The notes under the pieces: model-generated
The model's database searches: none
What the model saw: only the letters and a program-made list of their open reading frames with translations
What the model was told of the DNA's origin: nothing
Shown here: one piece after another, positions 28,867-37,854 of the stretch
Layout of the letters: each line of letters starts with the position of its first letter
Numbering within the stretch: position 1 is the first letter of the stretch
Position numbers and translations under genes: made by a program
Source of the DNA: Microbacterium neungamense
GTDB lineage: Bacteria > Actinomycetota > Actinomycetes > Actinomycetales > Microbacteriaceae
Assembly (NCBI RefSeq): GCF_024971095.1
Contig: NZ_CP069717.1
Location: 62,001 to 126,000 of the forward strand
Direction of reading: 5' to 3'
Length of the DNA stretch: 64,000 bases

Positions 28867-28892
28867 CCTCGAGGGAATCAGTCGAGCACGAA

Positions 28893-29093
28893 TCAGTCGA
28901 GCACGAAGGTGACCTCGAGGGTCACCTGCCATTCGGTGATCCCGCCGTCGACGACGATGACCTGCTGCTCCTTGACCCAGGCGCCGCTGACGTTGCGCAG
29001 GGTCTCGTTCGCCCGCGACACGCCCTCCTGGATGGCGGCCTCGAAGCTCTCCGTGGAGCGGGCGGTGATGGTGGTGACACGTGCGACCGACAT
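28893..29093 (-). CDS. Dodecin family flavin-binding protein
   Basis: The 66-residue protein matches dodecin in size and pattern: MSVARVTTITARSTESFEAA, then the VTLEVTFVLD end, with the flavin-stacking Trp in ITEWQVTLEV. Dodecins assemble into hollow dodecamers that store flavins. A GGAGG-like AGGAGG lies 7 bases before the ATG. The last 15 bases including the stop are tandemly duplicated (28876-28905), so the sequence encodes FVLD-stop twice in succession. Confidence 0.92.
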   Translation of the reverse strand: MSVARVTTITARSTESFEAAIQEGVSRANETLRNVSGAWVKEQQVIVVDGGITEWQVTLEVTFVLD

Positions 29094-29180
29094 GGCGATC
29101 CTCCTTCGTGACGGAACGCTCCCCATGCAACGCCATCCGGCGTCGGCCCACAAGACCCCGTAAGAGTCACGGATGCCGCG

Positions 29181-30836
29181 TCACGGCCGGGTGTCGTCGT
29201 GGTGCACCACGCGGCTGAGCTCGATCACCCCGCCCGGCAGCTCCCAGTAGTGCAGCCGCCGCGCGCCGGGCGCGTTCTGCTCGATCGACGAGCGCCAGCA
29301 GCGGCCGCCGTCGGCCCGCACCACGTACGCGTCGTCGCCGCCCTCGCCGGTGCGCAGCCGGTGCAGCTCGCGCGCGGGGATCTCCCGGTCGCGTCCGGTG
29401 ATGGCGTCCACGCAGGCGCGCACGGCCTTGCTCAGCTGCGTCTCATCGAGCCCGGCCAGCGAGTCGATGAACCCGGGACCCAGCGAGTACTCGCGCAGCG
29501 GCCAGCGGGTGCGCTCGCCGGGAGCCGTGCGGATGCCCCAGGTGCGCTCGATCTCGAGACGGATGCCCTCGGGCGTGGGGTCCACGTGAGCGCGCTCGGC
29601 CGCGCGGCGGGCGTCCCGCAGGGCGCGGCCGGTCTCGCGGCGGTCCTCCGACAGCTCGGCGAGCCGCGCCTCCGCACCCGCCCGCTCCGCCTTCTCCTGC
29701 GCGAGGTGGGCGCGCAACCGCTCGTTCTCGGCACGCAGCTGCGACTCCGCGCCGCTGTTCGACGCGTTCGACCCGTTCGACCGGGCGACGAGGTTCGTCA
29801 ACGCGAGCAGGTCGCTCCGCAGCGCAGCGACCTCGTGCGCCAGGGCGGCGACGTCGTGGCGGGTGGCAGGTTCGGCGCCTCGGTCGCGATGAGCGGCGGA
29901 TGCCGGCTGTTCGGCATCCGTCCCCGAGTCCGATGGACGCGGGCGGTCCTCGCTGAGCCAGGGCGCGCCGCCCGCGACGAGCGCGAGAGGCGGGACCAGC
30001 GGGGCCTCCGGGTCGGCGTCGGCGACGCTCAGTGCGATCTCGCCGCCGGGCTTGCGGTGCACGCGCACCCGGACGACGTCGCCGACCGCGAGCAGGTCGC
30101 TCACCGGGCGGTCCTCGGCGCCGACGTCACGCCGGCGCAGCACCACGGGGAGCCGCGGATGCAGCTGCACGGTGGCCCGCAGCTCGGTGACCTTCACGAC
30201 GAGCGCGAGCGTGTGCGCGCCGTCGGTGAAGACGTCGAGGTCGGGGACGAGGGGCTCGGGGTGCAGCTCGCCGCCCTCGAGGACGCCGCTGACGGGCTCG
30301 CCGACGACGAGCGCCGCGATCAGCGGGACGTCCGGCGGGAGCAGTGTGGCGGTGGCGGTGACGGCCGTGCCGTCGTCGAGCCGCACGATCGCGCGGGTGC
30401 CGTCGGCGACGAAGCCCTGGACGATGCCGCGGGCGCGACGGATGCCGGGGCCCGGCGCCGACTCGACGGTGCGGCGCCCGGTCTGCGCCATGGCGTCGTG
30501 GATGAGGTCGTCGGTGCCGGCCTGGCCGGGGAAGCGCAGGTGCGAGCGCGTCCAGTTCGGGTTCGCACCGAAGTCTGGTGGGTAGGAGCGGGCGGCGCCG
30601 TTGAACACCTGCGTCTTCGGCGGGACGAGCGACTCCAGGCGCTTCGAGGCCGTGCCGGTCGCGAGGGTGATGACGTCGGCGATGCCGTCGAGTTCGGCGC
30701 GCAGCCGGTCGACGTCGAACGCGTATCCGCCGTCGTGGTCGGTCGACACCAGCACCAGCGGACGCTCCCGCGGCTGCAGGATGCGAGCGGCGAGGGCGTC
30801 GGCGTCGGCCGGGGTCGTCACGTCCGCGTGTGTCAT
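29181..30836 (-). CDS. Large protein of unknown function with an S1-like segment and coiled coil
   Basis: The 551-residue soluble protein is mosaic. Residues about 1-200 form an alpha/beta region (RPLVLVSTDHDGGYAFDVDR, then GTASKRLESLVPP). A middle part follows with two beta-rich OB/S1-like segments (GIVQGFVADGTRAIVRLDDG and LLAVGDVVRVRVHRKPGGEI). An Arg/Asp/Ser linker leads to a coiled coil (about 365-440, AENERLRAHLAQEKAERAGA). The C-terminal domain has RADGGRCWRSSIEQNAPGAR. I start at MTHADVT because upstream sequence lacks coding character. No enzyme motif is certain. It lies 1.2 kb before the restriction cluster, on the other strand. Confidence 0.75.
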   Translation of the reverse strand: MTHADVTTPADADALAARILQPRERPLVLVSTDHDGGYAFDVDRLRAELDGIADVITLATGTASKRLESLVPPKTQVFNGAARSYPPDFGANPNWTRSHLRFPGQAGTDDLIHDAMAQTGRRTVESAPGPGIRRARGIVQGFVADGTRAIVRLDDGTAVTATATLLPPDVPLIAALVVGEPVSGVLEGGELHPEPLVPDLDVFTDGAHTLALVVKVTELRATVQLHPRLPVVLRRRDVGAEDRPVSDLLAVGDVVRVRVHRKPGGEIALSVADADPEAPLVPPLALVAGGAPWLSEDRPRPSDSGTDAEQPASAAHRDRGAEPATRHDVAALAHEVAALRSDLLALTNLVARSNGSNASNSGAESQLRAENERLRAHLAQEKAERAGAEARLAELSEDRRETGRALRDARRAAERAHVDPTPEGIRLEIERTWGIRTAPGERTRWPLREYSLGPGFIDSLAGLDETQLSKAVRACVDAITGRDREIPARELHRLRTGEGGDDAYVVRADGGRCWRSSIEQNAPGARRLHYWELPGGVIELSRVVHHDDTRP

Positions 30837-30879
30837 GTCTTCGAGCGTAGGCGGGAGGGAGGTGCATCGCCGCGAGACT

Positions 30880-30965
30880 TGGCCTTCTGCACGAGAATCA
30901 GCGCACAGCGCCACGTTTCGTGCTGGGTGCTGAGTTTCGCGCGAGCGGGGTGGCCGCTTGCGAGA
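30880..30965. repeat. Imperfect long inverted repeat between divergent genes
   Basis: GAGAATCAGCGCACAGCGCCACG pairs imperfectly with CGTGCTGGGTGCTGAGTTTC (quoted here in part), extending outward through GGCC/GGCC and CGCGAG/CTCGC. It has the same architecture as the long hairpins after argG, purA and the FAD oxidoreductase gene but with decayed arms. It lies between the 551-residue gene and the small plus-strand gene. Confidence 0.35.
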
Positions 30966-31013
30966 CTCGAAGCGCGGCGCGACGCCTGGACACCTGAGCC
31001 CTAGAGTTTGCTT

Positions 31014-31223
31014 ATGTCCGCTCACCCGCTCCGCCTCAAAGTCGGGGACTGGATTACCCGGCGCCATGTACATCTCGACGGTCTAAGGTGCGCCGTGTTG
31101 CTTCCGGACCGCCCGAGCGCGGACCTACGTGACTACCTTGAGTCGGTTGACCTCGGTCTCGTGTTCAAGGAGGGCAACGGATTCAACTACGAGCTTGCCG
31201 CGCCGAGCGTAACTGCGCAATGA
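31014..31223 (+). CDS. Small protein of unknown function, 69 residues
   Basis: MSAHPLRLKVGDWITRRHVH begins a soluble, mixed alpha/beta-type sequence with DRPSADLRDYLESVDLGLVF near the end. No family is recognised. The codon use is less GC-biased than nearby housekeeping genes. Its last 41 bases overlap the 3' end of the convergent Nudix gene, which is uncommon for two real genes. The ribosome site is weak, so the call is uncertain. Confidence 0.45.
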   Translation: MSAHPLRLKVGDWITRRHVHLDGLRCAVLLPDRPSADLRDYLESVDLGLVFKEGNGFNYELAAPSVTAQ

Positions 31224-31590
31224 CTCGCCGTGCCGTCGGAATGTCGGCCGGAGCCCAATTCAGTTCGGCAAGCTCGTCGGCAGCGCACCATCGCAGCTCT
31301 GCGTGTTCGGTTGGGGCTGGCTCACCCGACGTGATCGTTGCGTAGTACGTGCTGAGCGTTACGTTGCCGAACGGATACTCGTGTGCCGTCGTCTCGATGT
31401 GTTCCCCGACCAGGGCGTGGACGCCGAGCTCCTCCTGAACCTCACGCATGAGGGCAGACTGCTCTGACTCGCATGGCTCCAGCTTCCCGCCAGGAAACTC
31501 CCACGTGCCAGGTAACTTCATCTGTTCGCCGCGCCGCGCCGCGAGCACGCGGCCGTCCTTGACGATCACCGCTCCAACGACGTGCACCAT
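31183..31590 (-). CDS. MutT-like Nudix hydrolase
   Basis: The 135-residue protein has a complete Nudix box, G-x5-E-x7-R-E-x2-E-E-x-G, read as GGKLEPCESEQSALMREVQE followed by ELGV (about residues 34-57). The start VHVVGAVIVKDGRVLAARRG and the EFPGGK context are those of 8-oxo-dGTP diphosphatases of the MutT/NUDT type. It probably cleans oxidised nucleotides, though other NTP substrates are possible. It sits immediately upstream of and divergent from the restriction cluster; such single Nudix genes are often carried with mobile or defence DNA. GC content is lower than the core genes. Confidence 0.9.
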   Translation of the reverse strand: MVHVVGAVIVKDGRVLAARRGEQMKLPGTWEFPGGKLEPCESEQSALMREVQEELGVHALVGEHIETTAHEYPFGNVTLSTYYATITSGEPAPTEHAELRWCAADELAELNWAPADIPTARRVIAQLRSARQARS

Positions 31591-32010
31591 GCTTGAACGC
31601 TAATCCAGTACCGCAGCGGGGCCGAAGAAGCGCTCGAAGAACCCCTTCAGCGCTTGGCGATGCGGCCGACGTGGCACTCGACGTCGCGGAGCGGATTCGA
31701 GTTGGGCGCGGCCCATGGTGACCGCGGATCTATTGGGCTACCTGAGCGGCGTTGCCGAGGTCATGTGGTCGGTGCCGTGCGCCTTCAGGCGAGCGCAAGA
31801 CCGCCTCGTTCTGCAGATAGGATCGGCAGCGTCAGCACACGGCTTGATTCGCTTGGAGACACATGGTTAAGCCTTGGCTGTCGGCCGTTGTCCGAGCCGC
31901 TATCGTCGACATGCCGGCAGACCGGCGCCGTTGTCGCGCGAACGTTCAGGACGGCGAATCCGACACCGGATCCGTTTGAATGTCGTGGACGGGGAGGGAG
32001 GGTGTCTGAG
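31591..32010. other. Leader region of the defence cluster, no gene seen
   Basis: About 420 bases between the divergent Nudix gene and the helicase. The helicase frame stays open back to about 31654, but the residues (Arg/Ser/Gly-rich, no family pattern) do not look like protein, and the good ribosome site GGGAGGGAG lies only at 31992-32000. The region is near 60 percent G+C in the line I counted, lower than typical flanks. It probably carries the cluster's promoter; I see no confident -35/-10 pair, hairpin or attachment site. Confidence 0.45.
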
Positions 32011-35000
32011 ATGCGCATCATCGATAACGTCGGCATATTGCTTGGCGATGATCTGAAGTCGACGCTTGCGCCACGCTCTAAGGTACGGGTTGCCGCATCC
32101 GCGTTTTCGATCTTCGCCTTCGAGGCGCTGCGTGATGAACTCGAGAGTATCGAAGAGCTTGAGTTCATCTTCACCTCGCCGTCCTTCATGGCGGAGAAGG
32201 CGACCGACCGGATCCGTCGAGAGCGGAGAGAGTTCTTCATCCCGCATGCTGAGTCGACACTGTATGGGTCTGCGTTCGAGATCCGGCTGCGGAACAAGCT
32301 CACCCAGCGCGCTATCGCCCGGGAGTGCGCCGAATGGGTTCGGCGCAGAGTGACGTTCCGGTCCAACGCTACGGGCGCGCCGATGCAGGGCATGGCGGTT
32401 GTCGACAACGCGGCGGCCTACTTCCAGCTGCAGGGTTTCACCACAGCAGATCTTGGGTACGAGCGCGGCGATGCGATTTCGAACACGGTCACAAAGTTCG
32501 AAGGCGAGGACGAAGCTCGTCACTTCCTGACGCTGTTCGACCAGATCTGGAACAATCCGGATCAGCTCATCGACGTCACCGAGGCAGTGCGAGCCCACAT
32601 CGCGAGCGTCTATGCCGAGAACAGCCCTGCGCGCATCTACTTCTTGATCCTCTACAACCTGTTTTCGGAGTTCCTCGACGACATCACTGAGGACGTGCTG
32701 CCGAACGACCGCACCGGCTATCAGGACACGAAGATCTGGCAGAGCCTGTACAACTTCCAGCGCGACGCCGCGACGGGCATCATCAATAAGCTCGAGACGT
32801 ACAACGGCTGCATCCTGGCCGATAGCGTGGGCCTGGGGAAGACGTTCACGGCGCTCGCGGTGATCAAGTACTACGAGTTGCGCAACAAGAGCGTGATGGT
32901 GCTGGCTCCGAAGAAACTCGCCGAGAACTGGACGAATTACAACTCGCCGTACACGACGAACCTGTTCCACGAGGACCGCTTCGGCTACACCGTGCTGGCG
33001 CACACGGACCTGTCACGAACTCGCGGCGAGTCGCTCGGCAAGGACCTCGCCCGCGTCAACTGGGGCAACTTCGATCTCGTCGTGATCGACGAGTCGCACA
33101 ACTTCCGCAACGCGGACTACGCGCACGAGCGAGAGAGCCGCTACCAGCGGCTCATGCGCCAGGTGATCCGCGAGGGCGTGAAGACCAAGGTGCTGATGCT
33201 ATCGGCCACCCCGGTCAACAACCGCTTCAACGATCTCAAGAACCAGTTGCAGCTCGCCTACGAGGGCGAGAGCGAGGATCTCGCGAAGCAGTTGACGCTC
33301 TCGACCACTGTCGAGAACGTCTTTCGCGAGGCGCAACGCGCGTTCAACGACTGGTCGAAGCTCGATCCGGCGCAGCGCACGACGGATCGCATCCTGCAGA
33401 TGCTCGACTTCGACTTCTTCGAGCTGCTCGACGCCGTCACGATCGCCCGGTCGCGCAAGCACATCCAGGCGTTCTACGACATGACCGACATCGGCGCCTT
33501 CCCGAAGCGTCTGCCCCCCAAAGCGATCCGGGAACCGCTGACGGATATCGCCGACGTCCCGAAGTTCGACGAGATCTTCGAGCGCCTGCAACTGCTCACA
33601 CTTGCGGTCTATCGACCCCTCGACTACGTCCATGCGAGCCGCCGAGCGATTTACGAGGACGTCGACAAGTTTGTCGGTGGCGCGGGGCTGAAGGGGCGTC
33701 AAGAAGGCATCCGGAAGCTCATGACCGTGAACCTGCTCAAGCGCCTCGAGAGCTCTGTCGAGGCGTTCCGGCTCACGCTCGGTCGGATCGACCGGATCAC
33801 CGATGCGACGCTCGCCCAGATTGAGCGTGGCGAAACTGTGGAGGGCGTCGGGGATGCCGGGCTTGATCTCGACACGGACGATCAGGACGATGCCGAGCTG
33901 AGCGCGTTCCTCGTCGGCGGAGGCGTGAAGATCGCGCTCCGCGACATCGACACCGAGTTGTGGCGCCACGATCTCGCGGTCGATCGCGAGGTGCTTTGCG
34001 GGTTGCTCGATGAAGCGAACCGCGTCGTCCCCGACCGCGACCTCAAGCTGCGCCGGCTGCTCACGACGATCGAGGAGAAGGTCGCGAACCCGCTCAACAC
34101 TCAGCCCAACGGCAGCCCCAACCGCAAGGTTCTAGTTTTCTCGGCCTTCGCCGACACTGCCGAGTACCTGTATCGCGAGCTCGCGCCCGTCCTCGCACGA
34201 CACGGCCTAGAGACCGCCGTCATCACGGGCGGCAACCACGGTGTGCGCACGACGCTCGGCACCGGATTCGGGGCGCAGGAGGCGATGACGCTCTTCTCGC
34301 CGCGCTCGAAAAGCCGCGACCTCACGATGCCCGGGGAGACGCGAGAGATCGACGTGCTCATCGGTACCGATGTGATCAGCGAGGGGCAGAACCTGCAGGA
34401 CTGCGACTTCCTGATCAATTACGATATTCACTGGAACCCTGTCCGGATCATCCAGCGCTTCGGTCGCGTGGACCGGATCGGGTCCATAAACCAGGTCATC
34501 CAGCTGGTCAACTTCTGGCCGGACATCTCGCTCGACGCGTACATCAATCTGAAGGAGCGCGTAGAGGGCCGGATGACCATCGCCAATATCGCGGGTACCG
34601 GAGACGATAACGTGCTCGATCCCGGCGGTGCCGAAGCTGCTTACCGGCGCGAGCAGCTGCGGCGACTGCAGGACGACGTGATCGATCTCGAGGACGTGCG
34701 CGCTGGCGTCTCAATCACCGACCTCGGCCTCAACGACTTCCGTATGGACCTGCTTGGTTACATCAAGGAGCACGGCGACCTCGCGCGGAGCCCGAAGGGC
34801 CTGCATGCGGTGATCCCCGCGGACCCGGCCAAGGGGCTCGTGCCGGGCGCGATCTTCGCGTTGCGCAACGTGAACGCGCCGGACGACGTCAACCGGGGCA
34901 ACCGCCTGCACCCGCACTACCTCGTCTACCTCGACGATAAGGGTCAGGTCGTGGCGGACCACACGGAGGCGAAGCGCTTGCTTGACCTGCTGCGTGCCGG

Positions 35001-35262
35001 ATGCCGCGGCGTGGACGAGCCCGTGGCGGACGTCGCGGCGATTTTCAATGAGGCAACGCGTGACGGTGTCGATATGGCGACCTACTCGGGCCTGCTGACC
35101 GACGCGATCCGCTCGATGATCGAGGTCACCGACGAGCGAGACATCGACAGCCTCTTCACGCCCGGCACCACGACCGCGCTCACGCAAGGCATCGCGGGGC
35201 TCGATGACTTCGAGCTGCTCGCCTTCATCGCTGTCGTCGACCGCGAGGCGCGGCATGGCTGA
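32011..35262 (+). CDS. SNF2-type helicase with N-terminal PLD-like domain (defence cluster)
   Basis: The 1083-residue protein starts with a region of about 200 residues resembling the phospholipase-D-like module found on some SNF2 proteins (SKVRVAASAFSIFAFEALRD, FIFTSPSF). I find no HxK motif in it, so it is probably not a nuclease. The SF2 helicase core follows: motif I ADSVGLGKTFTALAV (about 270), motif II VVIDESHNF (about 358), motif III LSATPVNN, motif V GTDVISEGQNLQ and motif VI QRFGRVDRIGS (about 814). A DNA-translocating ATPase is implied. The ATG lies 10 bases after GGGAGGGAG. It overlaps the DUF4391 gene by 8 bases. Confidence 0.9.
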   Translation: MRIIDNVGILLGDDLKSTLAPRSKVRVAASAFSIFAFEALRDELESIEELEFIFTSPSFMAEKATDRIRRERREFFIPHAESTLYGSAFEIRLRNKLTQRAIARECAEWVRRRVTFRSNATGAPMQGMAVVDNAAAYFQLQGFTTADLGYERGDAISNTVTKFEGEDEARHFLTLFDQIWNNPDQLIDVTEAVRAHIASVYAENSPARIYFLILYNLFSEFLDDITEDVLPNDRTGYQDTKIWQSLYNFQRDAATGIINKLETYNGCILADSVGLGKTFTALAVIKYYELRNKSVMVLAPKKLAENWTNYNSPYTTNLFHEDRFGYTVLAHTDLSRTRGESLGKDLARVNWGNFDLVVIDESHNFRNADYAHERESRYQRLMRQVIREGVKTKVLMLSATPVNNRFNDLKNQLQLAYEGESEDLAKQLTLSTTVENVFREAQRAFNDWSKLDPAQRTTDRILQMLDFDFFELLDAVTIARSRKHIQAFYDMTDIGAFPKRLPPKAIREPLTDIADVPKFDEIFERLQLLTLAVYRPLDYVHASRRAIYEDVDKFVGGAGLKGRQEGIRKLMTVNLLKRLESSVEAFRLTLGRIDRITDATLAQIERGETVEGVGDAGLDLDTDDQDDAELSAFLVGGGVKIALRDIDTELWRHDLAVDREVLCGLLDEANRVVPDRDLKLRRLLTTIEEKVANPLNTQPNGSPNRKVLVFSAFADTAEYLYRELAPVLARHGLETAVITGGNHGVRTTLGTGFGAQEAMTLFSPRSKSRDLTMPGETREIDVLIGTDVISEGQNLQDCDFLINYDIHWNPVRIIQRFGRVDRIGSINQVIQLVNFWPDISLDAYINLKERVEGRMTIANIAGTGDDNVLDPGGAEAAYRREQLRRLQDDVIDLEDVRAGVSITDLGLNDFRMDLLGYIKEHGDLARSPKGLHAVIPADPAKGLVPGAIFALRNVNAPDDVNRGNRLHPHYLVYLDDKGQVVADHTEAKRLLDLLRAGCRGVDEPVADVAAIFNEATRDGVDMATYSGLLTDAIRSMIEVTDERDIDSLFTPGTTTALTQGIAGLDDFELLAFIAVVDREARHG

Positions 35263-35890
35263 CGTGCTGTATGCGTGGCCCGCGGCGGCCGCCTTCGGCC
35301 GTCGCGTGCCGAAGGAGAAGCTCTACGCGCACGGATCCGTGACCACGGCCGTGCGCGAGCGCTTCGTCGACGAAGTGGCGAGCGTCGAGTGGGCGTACAA
35401 GCTCGCCGAGTCGACCGTTAACGTGCCGGGCGACGATGAGGTACCCGAGCTACAGGTCTTCCGCGTTACGGCCAAGGGCGAGGACGTGTCGACCGCCGTG
35501 CTCGCCGCAATCGACAACGCGGTTGCGTTTCCGCTCGTCTTCGAGATCGCGCGCAGCGACGCAGAGACCCGGATGACCGCGGCGATGCAGAAGTCGGGCA
35601 CGTATCACTCGACCGGATGGATGCCCTCGGGCCACGAGCGCGCGCCGCTGCCGACCGCGATCACCCTGTCCGCGCTGTACGCGGCGATCCTCGAGCCGCT
35701 GCTCCCTGTCGCCGGCCGCGCGGCCGAGAGCCCGGCGGAGCTGGCCGGTCGCTTGAAGCGCATCGACCAGCTCGAACGACAGGTCGCCGCCGCCGAACGC
35801 CGGCTCCGGAACGAACCCCAACTCAACCGCAAGCTCGAAATCCGCCGCGCGCTGACTGCGTTGCGGAGCGAGCTCGAAGCACAGAGGTAG
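35255..35890 (+). CDS. DUF4391-type protein (defence cluster)
   Basis: The 211-residue protein starts MADVLYAWPAAAAFGRRVPK and has the DUF4391 layout as I know it: an N-terminal alpha/beta domain with ERFVDEVASVEWAYKLAEST and QVFRVTAKGEDV, a middle VFEIARSDAETRMTAAMQ, and a C-terminal helical coil (RIDQLERQVAAAERRLRNEP). No catalytic motif is evident. The family occurs between SNF2 helicases and type III methylases, suggesting a structural or coupling role. The ATG overlaps the helicase stop (ATGGCTGA), and the next gene starts about 20 bases after its stop, so the four proteins are produced together. Confidence 0.8.
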   Translation: MADVLYAWPAAAAFGRRVPKEKLYAHGSVTTAVRERFVDEVASVEWAYKLAESTVNVPGDDEVPELQVFRVTAKGEDVSTAVLAAIDNAVAFPLVFEIARSDAETRMTAAMQKSGTYHSTGWMPSGHERAPLPTAITLSALYAAILEPLLPVAGRAAESPAELAGRLKRIDQLERQVAAAERRLRNEPQLNRKLEIRRALTALRSELEAQR

Positions 35891-35911
35891 CACCCCTTGG
35901 AGAAACTGCGC

Positions 35912-37843
35912 ATGACATCGCCCGACCTCACCCAGGCGAACATCGACAAGCTCGCCGAGCTGTTTCCGAGTGTCGTGACCGAGACCCGCGACGCCGACGG
36001 CGCGGTCAAGCGCGCGATCGACTTCGATGCCCTGCGGCAGGAGCTCTCCGACCACATCGTCGAGGGCCCGCAGGAGCGCTACCAGCTCGACTGGCCCGGC
36101 AAGCGGGCCGCCGCTTTCGCAGCCAACGCCCCCATCGCGAAGACCCTCCGCCCCGTGCGCGAGGAATCGGTCGACTTCGACACCACCGAGAACCTCTTCA
36201 TCGAGGGCGACAACCTCGACGCCCTCAAGCTGCTGCAGGAGTCGTACCTGGGCAAGGTCAGGCTCATCTACATCGACCCGCCGTACAACACGGGGAACGA
36301 CTTCGTATACAACGACGACTTTGCGCAGACCACGGCGGAGTATCTGGCGCGGTCTAGCATGCTTGACGAGTCGGGAGCGCGGTTGGCGACGAACGCGGAG
36401 TCGAATGGTCGGTTTCATTCAGACTGGCTTGACATGATCTATCCTCGCCTCAAGCTGGCCCGAAATCTACTCACCGAGGACGGCTACATCGTAATCAGTA
36501 TCGACGATGCTGAATTTTCCGCGATGGAGATTCTCCTCGACGAGGTCCTTGGCGCCGAGAATAAGCTCGCGGTTTTGGTGTGGGATCGCAACAGGAAGAA
36601 CGATGCAAGGTTCTTTTCGGTCGGGCACGAGTATATGCTTGTGTATGCTCGATCGAAGCAAGTCCTCTCCGATCTGGGCACGCGCCTTCGTGAACCGCAA
36701 CAGGGCATCGAGGAAGCTCGCGCCGAGTACTCCAAGCTTCGCGCCCAGTACGGCGAGGATTGGGATGCCATTCAGGTTGGATGGCGCAAGTGGACATCAT
36801 CGTTCCCTGCGACAGATGAGCGACGGAAATTGGGGCGCTTTAGTAAGGTGGGACCTCGTGGCCCTTTCCGCGACGATGGGAACATCTCGTGGCCTGGTGG
36901 CGGCGGACCACGTTATGTTGTGCTGCACCCGGTGTCCGGCAAGCCATGCAAGGTCCCCGAGGGCGGCTGGCGCTACCCGAAGAAGGAATCGTTCGACAAG
37001 GCGGTCGCTGAAGGAAGGGTGGTTTTCGGCCCCGACGAGACCACCCTACCTCGCCAAATACGGTACCTGTTTGAGTCGGAAGGTCTCGTTATGGGGTCAG
37101 TTCACTATAGCTATGCACAGACTGCCGCGGTCGAGTTTCACGCACTCATGGGCGGGCGCGTCTTTGACAACCCGAAGAACTGGAAAGATCTTCGTAGGCT
37201 CATCGCCTATTTGACTGGTCCCGACGACATCATCCTCGATTTCTTTGGCGGGTCGGGATCTACCGCGCACGCTGTTATTGATCTGAATGTCTCCACACAG
37301 AGCTCGAGGCGGTTCATTCTCGTGCAAATTGCGGAACGGGTACCTGCGGGGAGCCCAGCGGCTGCGGCCGGTTACGGGTCCATCGCTGATATTGCTCGTG
37401 ATCGTCTGCGCCGGATTGAGGCGGCTTCGCCGCAACCACAGGGTTATCGCGCATTCCGAATTGACACCACCAACATGGCGGACGTCCTCCGCACACCAGA
37501 CGAGACGAACCAGCTCGACCTCGGTGAGCGCGCGTCAAGCATTAAGCCCGACCGCACGGGCGAGGACCTCCTCTTCCAGGTGCTCCTCGACTGGGGCCTC
37601 GAACTGACCCTCCCGATTCGACGGGAGCAGATTGACGGGCGCGAGGTGTTCGTGGTCGACGACGGTGGGCTCATCGCGTGCTTCGACGAGAGCGTGACGC
37701 CGGCAGTCGTGCGGGCGGTTGCCGAGCGGCAGCCGGTGCGCGCGGTGTTCCGCGACGACGGGTTCGCGACCGACGCCGAGCGCATCAACGCCGAGCAGGT
37801 CTTCGCCGAGGTGTCGCCGGACACCTCCGTCAAGACCATCTGA
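35912..37843 (+). CDS. Type III restriction-modification system methyltransferase (Mod)
   Basis: Adenine-N6 DNA methyltransferase of 643 residues. Motif IV DPPYNTGNDF (about residue 122) precedes the AdoMet motif I DFFGGSGSTAHA (about 442), the beta-class order typical of type III Mod. The central part between them holds the target-recognition region. That segment (about bases 36340-37440) is visibly AT-richer: two lines I counted are 50-52 percent G+C against 67 percent in an N-terminal line. It may have been exchanged. The ATG has GGAG 9 bases upstream; a TTG five codons earlier is less likely. Mod both protects DNA and gives specificity to Res. Confidence 0.95.
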   Translation: MTSPDLTQANIDKLAELFPSVVTETRDADGAVKRAIDFDALRQELSDHIVEGPQERYQLDWPGKRAAAFAANAPIAKTLRPVREESVDFDTTENLFIEGDNLDALKLLQESYLGKVRLIYIDPPYNTGNDFVYNDDFAQTTAEYLARSSMLDESGARLATNAESNGRFHSDWLDMIYPRLKLARNLLTEDGYIVISIDDAEFSAMEILLDEVLGAENKLAVLVWDRNRKNDARFFSVGHEYMLVYARSKQVLSDLGTRLREPQQGIEEARAEYSKLRAQYGEDWDAIQVGWRKWTSSFPATDERRKLGRFSKVGPRGPFRDDGNISWPGGGGPRYVVLHPVSGKPCKVPEGGWRYPKKESFDKAVAEGRVVFGPDETTLPRQIRYLFESEGLVMGSVHYSYAQTAAVEFHALMGGRVFDNPKNWKDLRRLIAYLTGPDDIILDFFGGSGSTAHAVIDLNVSTQSSRRFILVQIAERVPAGSPAAAAGYGSIADIARDRLRRIEAASPQPQGYRAFRIDTTNMADVLRTPDETNQLDLGERASSIKPDRTGEDLLFQVLLDWGLELTLPIRREQIDGREVFVVDDGGLIACFDESVTPAVVRAVAERQPVRAVFRDDGFATDAERINAEQVFAEVSPDTSVKTI

Positions 37844-37854
37844 ACGAGGCCCGG

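Noticed and set aside
31654..32010. N-terminal extension of the SNF2 helicase by about 119 codons
   Set aside because: The frame is open but the residues lack family pattern, and the only good ribosome site precedes the internal ATG at 32011.
31591..32010. tRNA or attachment site flanking the defence cluster
   Set aside because: I could not fold a cloverleaf or find the TTCGA-type T-loop with matching stems, and found no direct repeat at the far end of the cluster.
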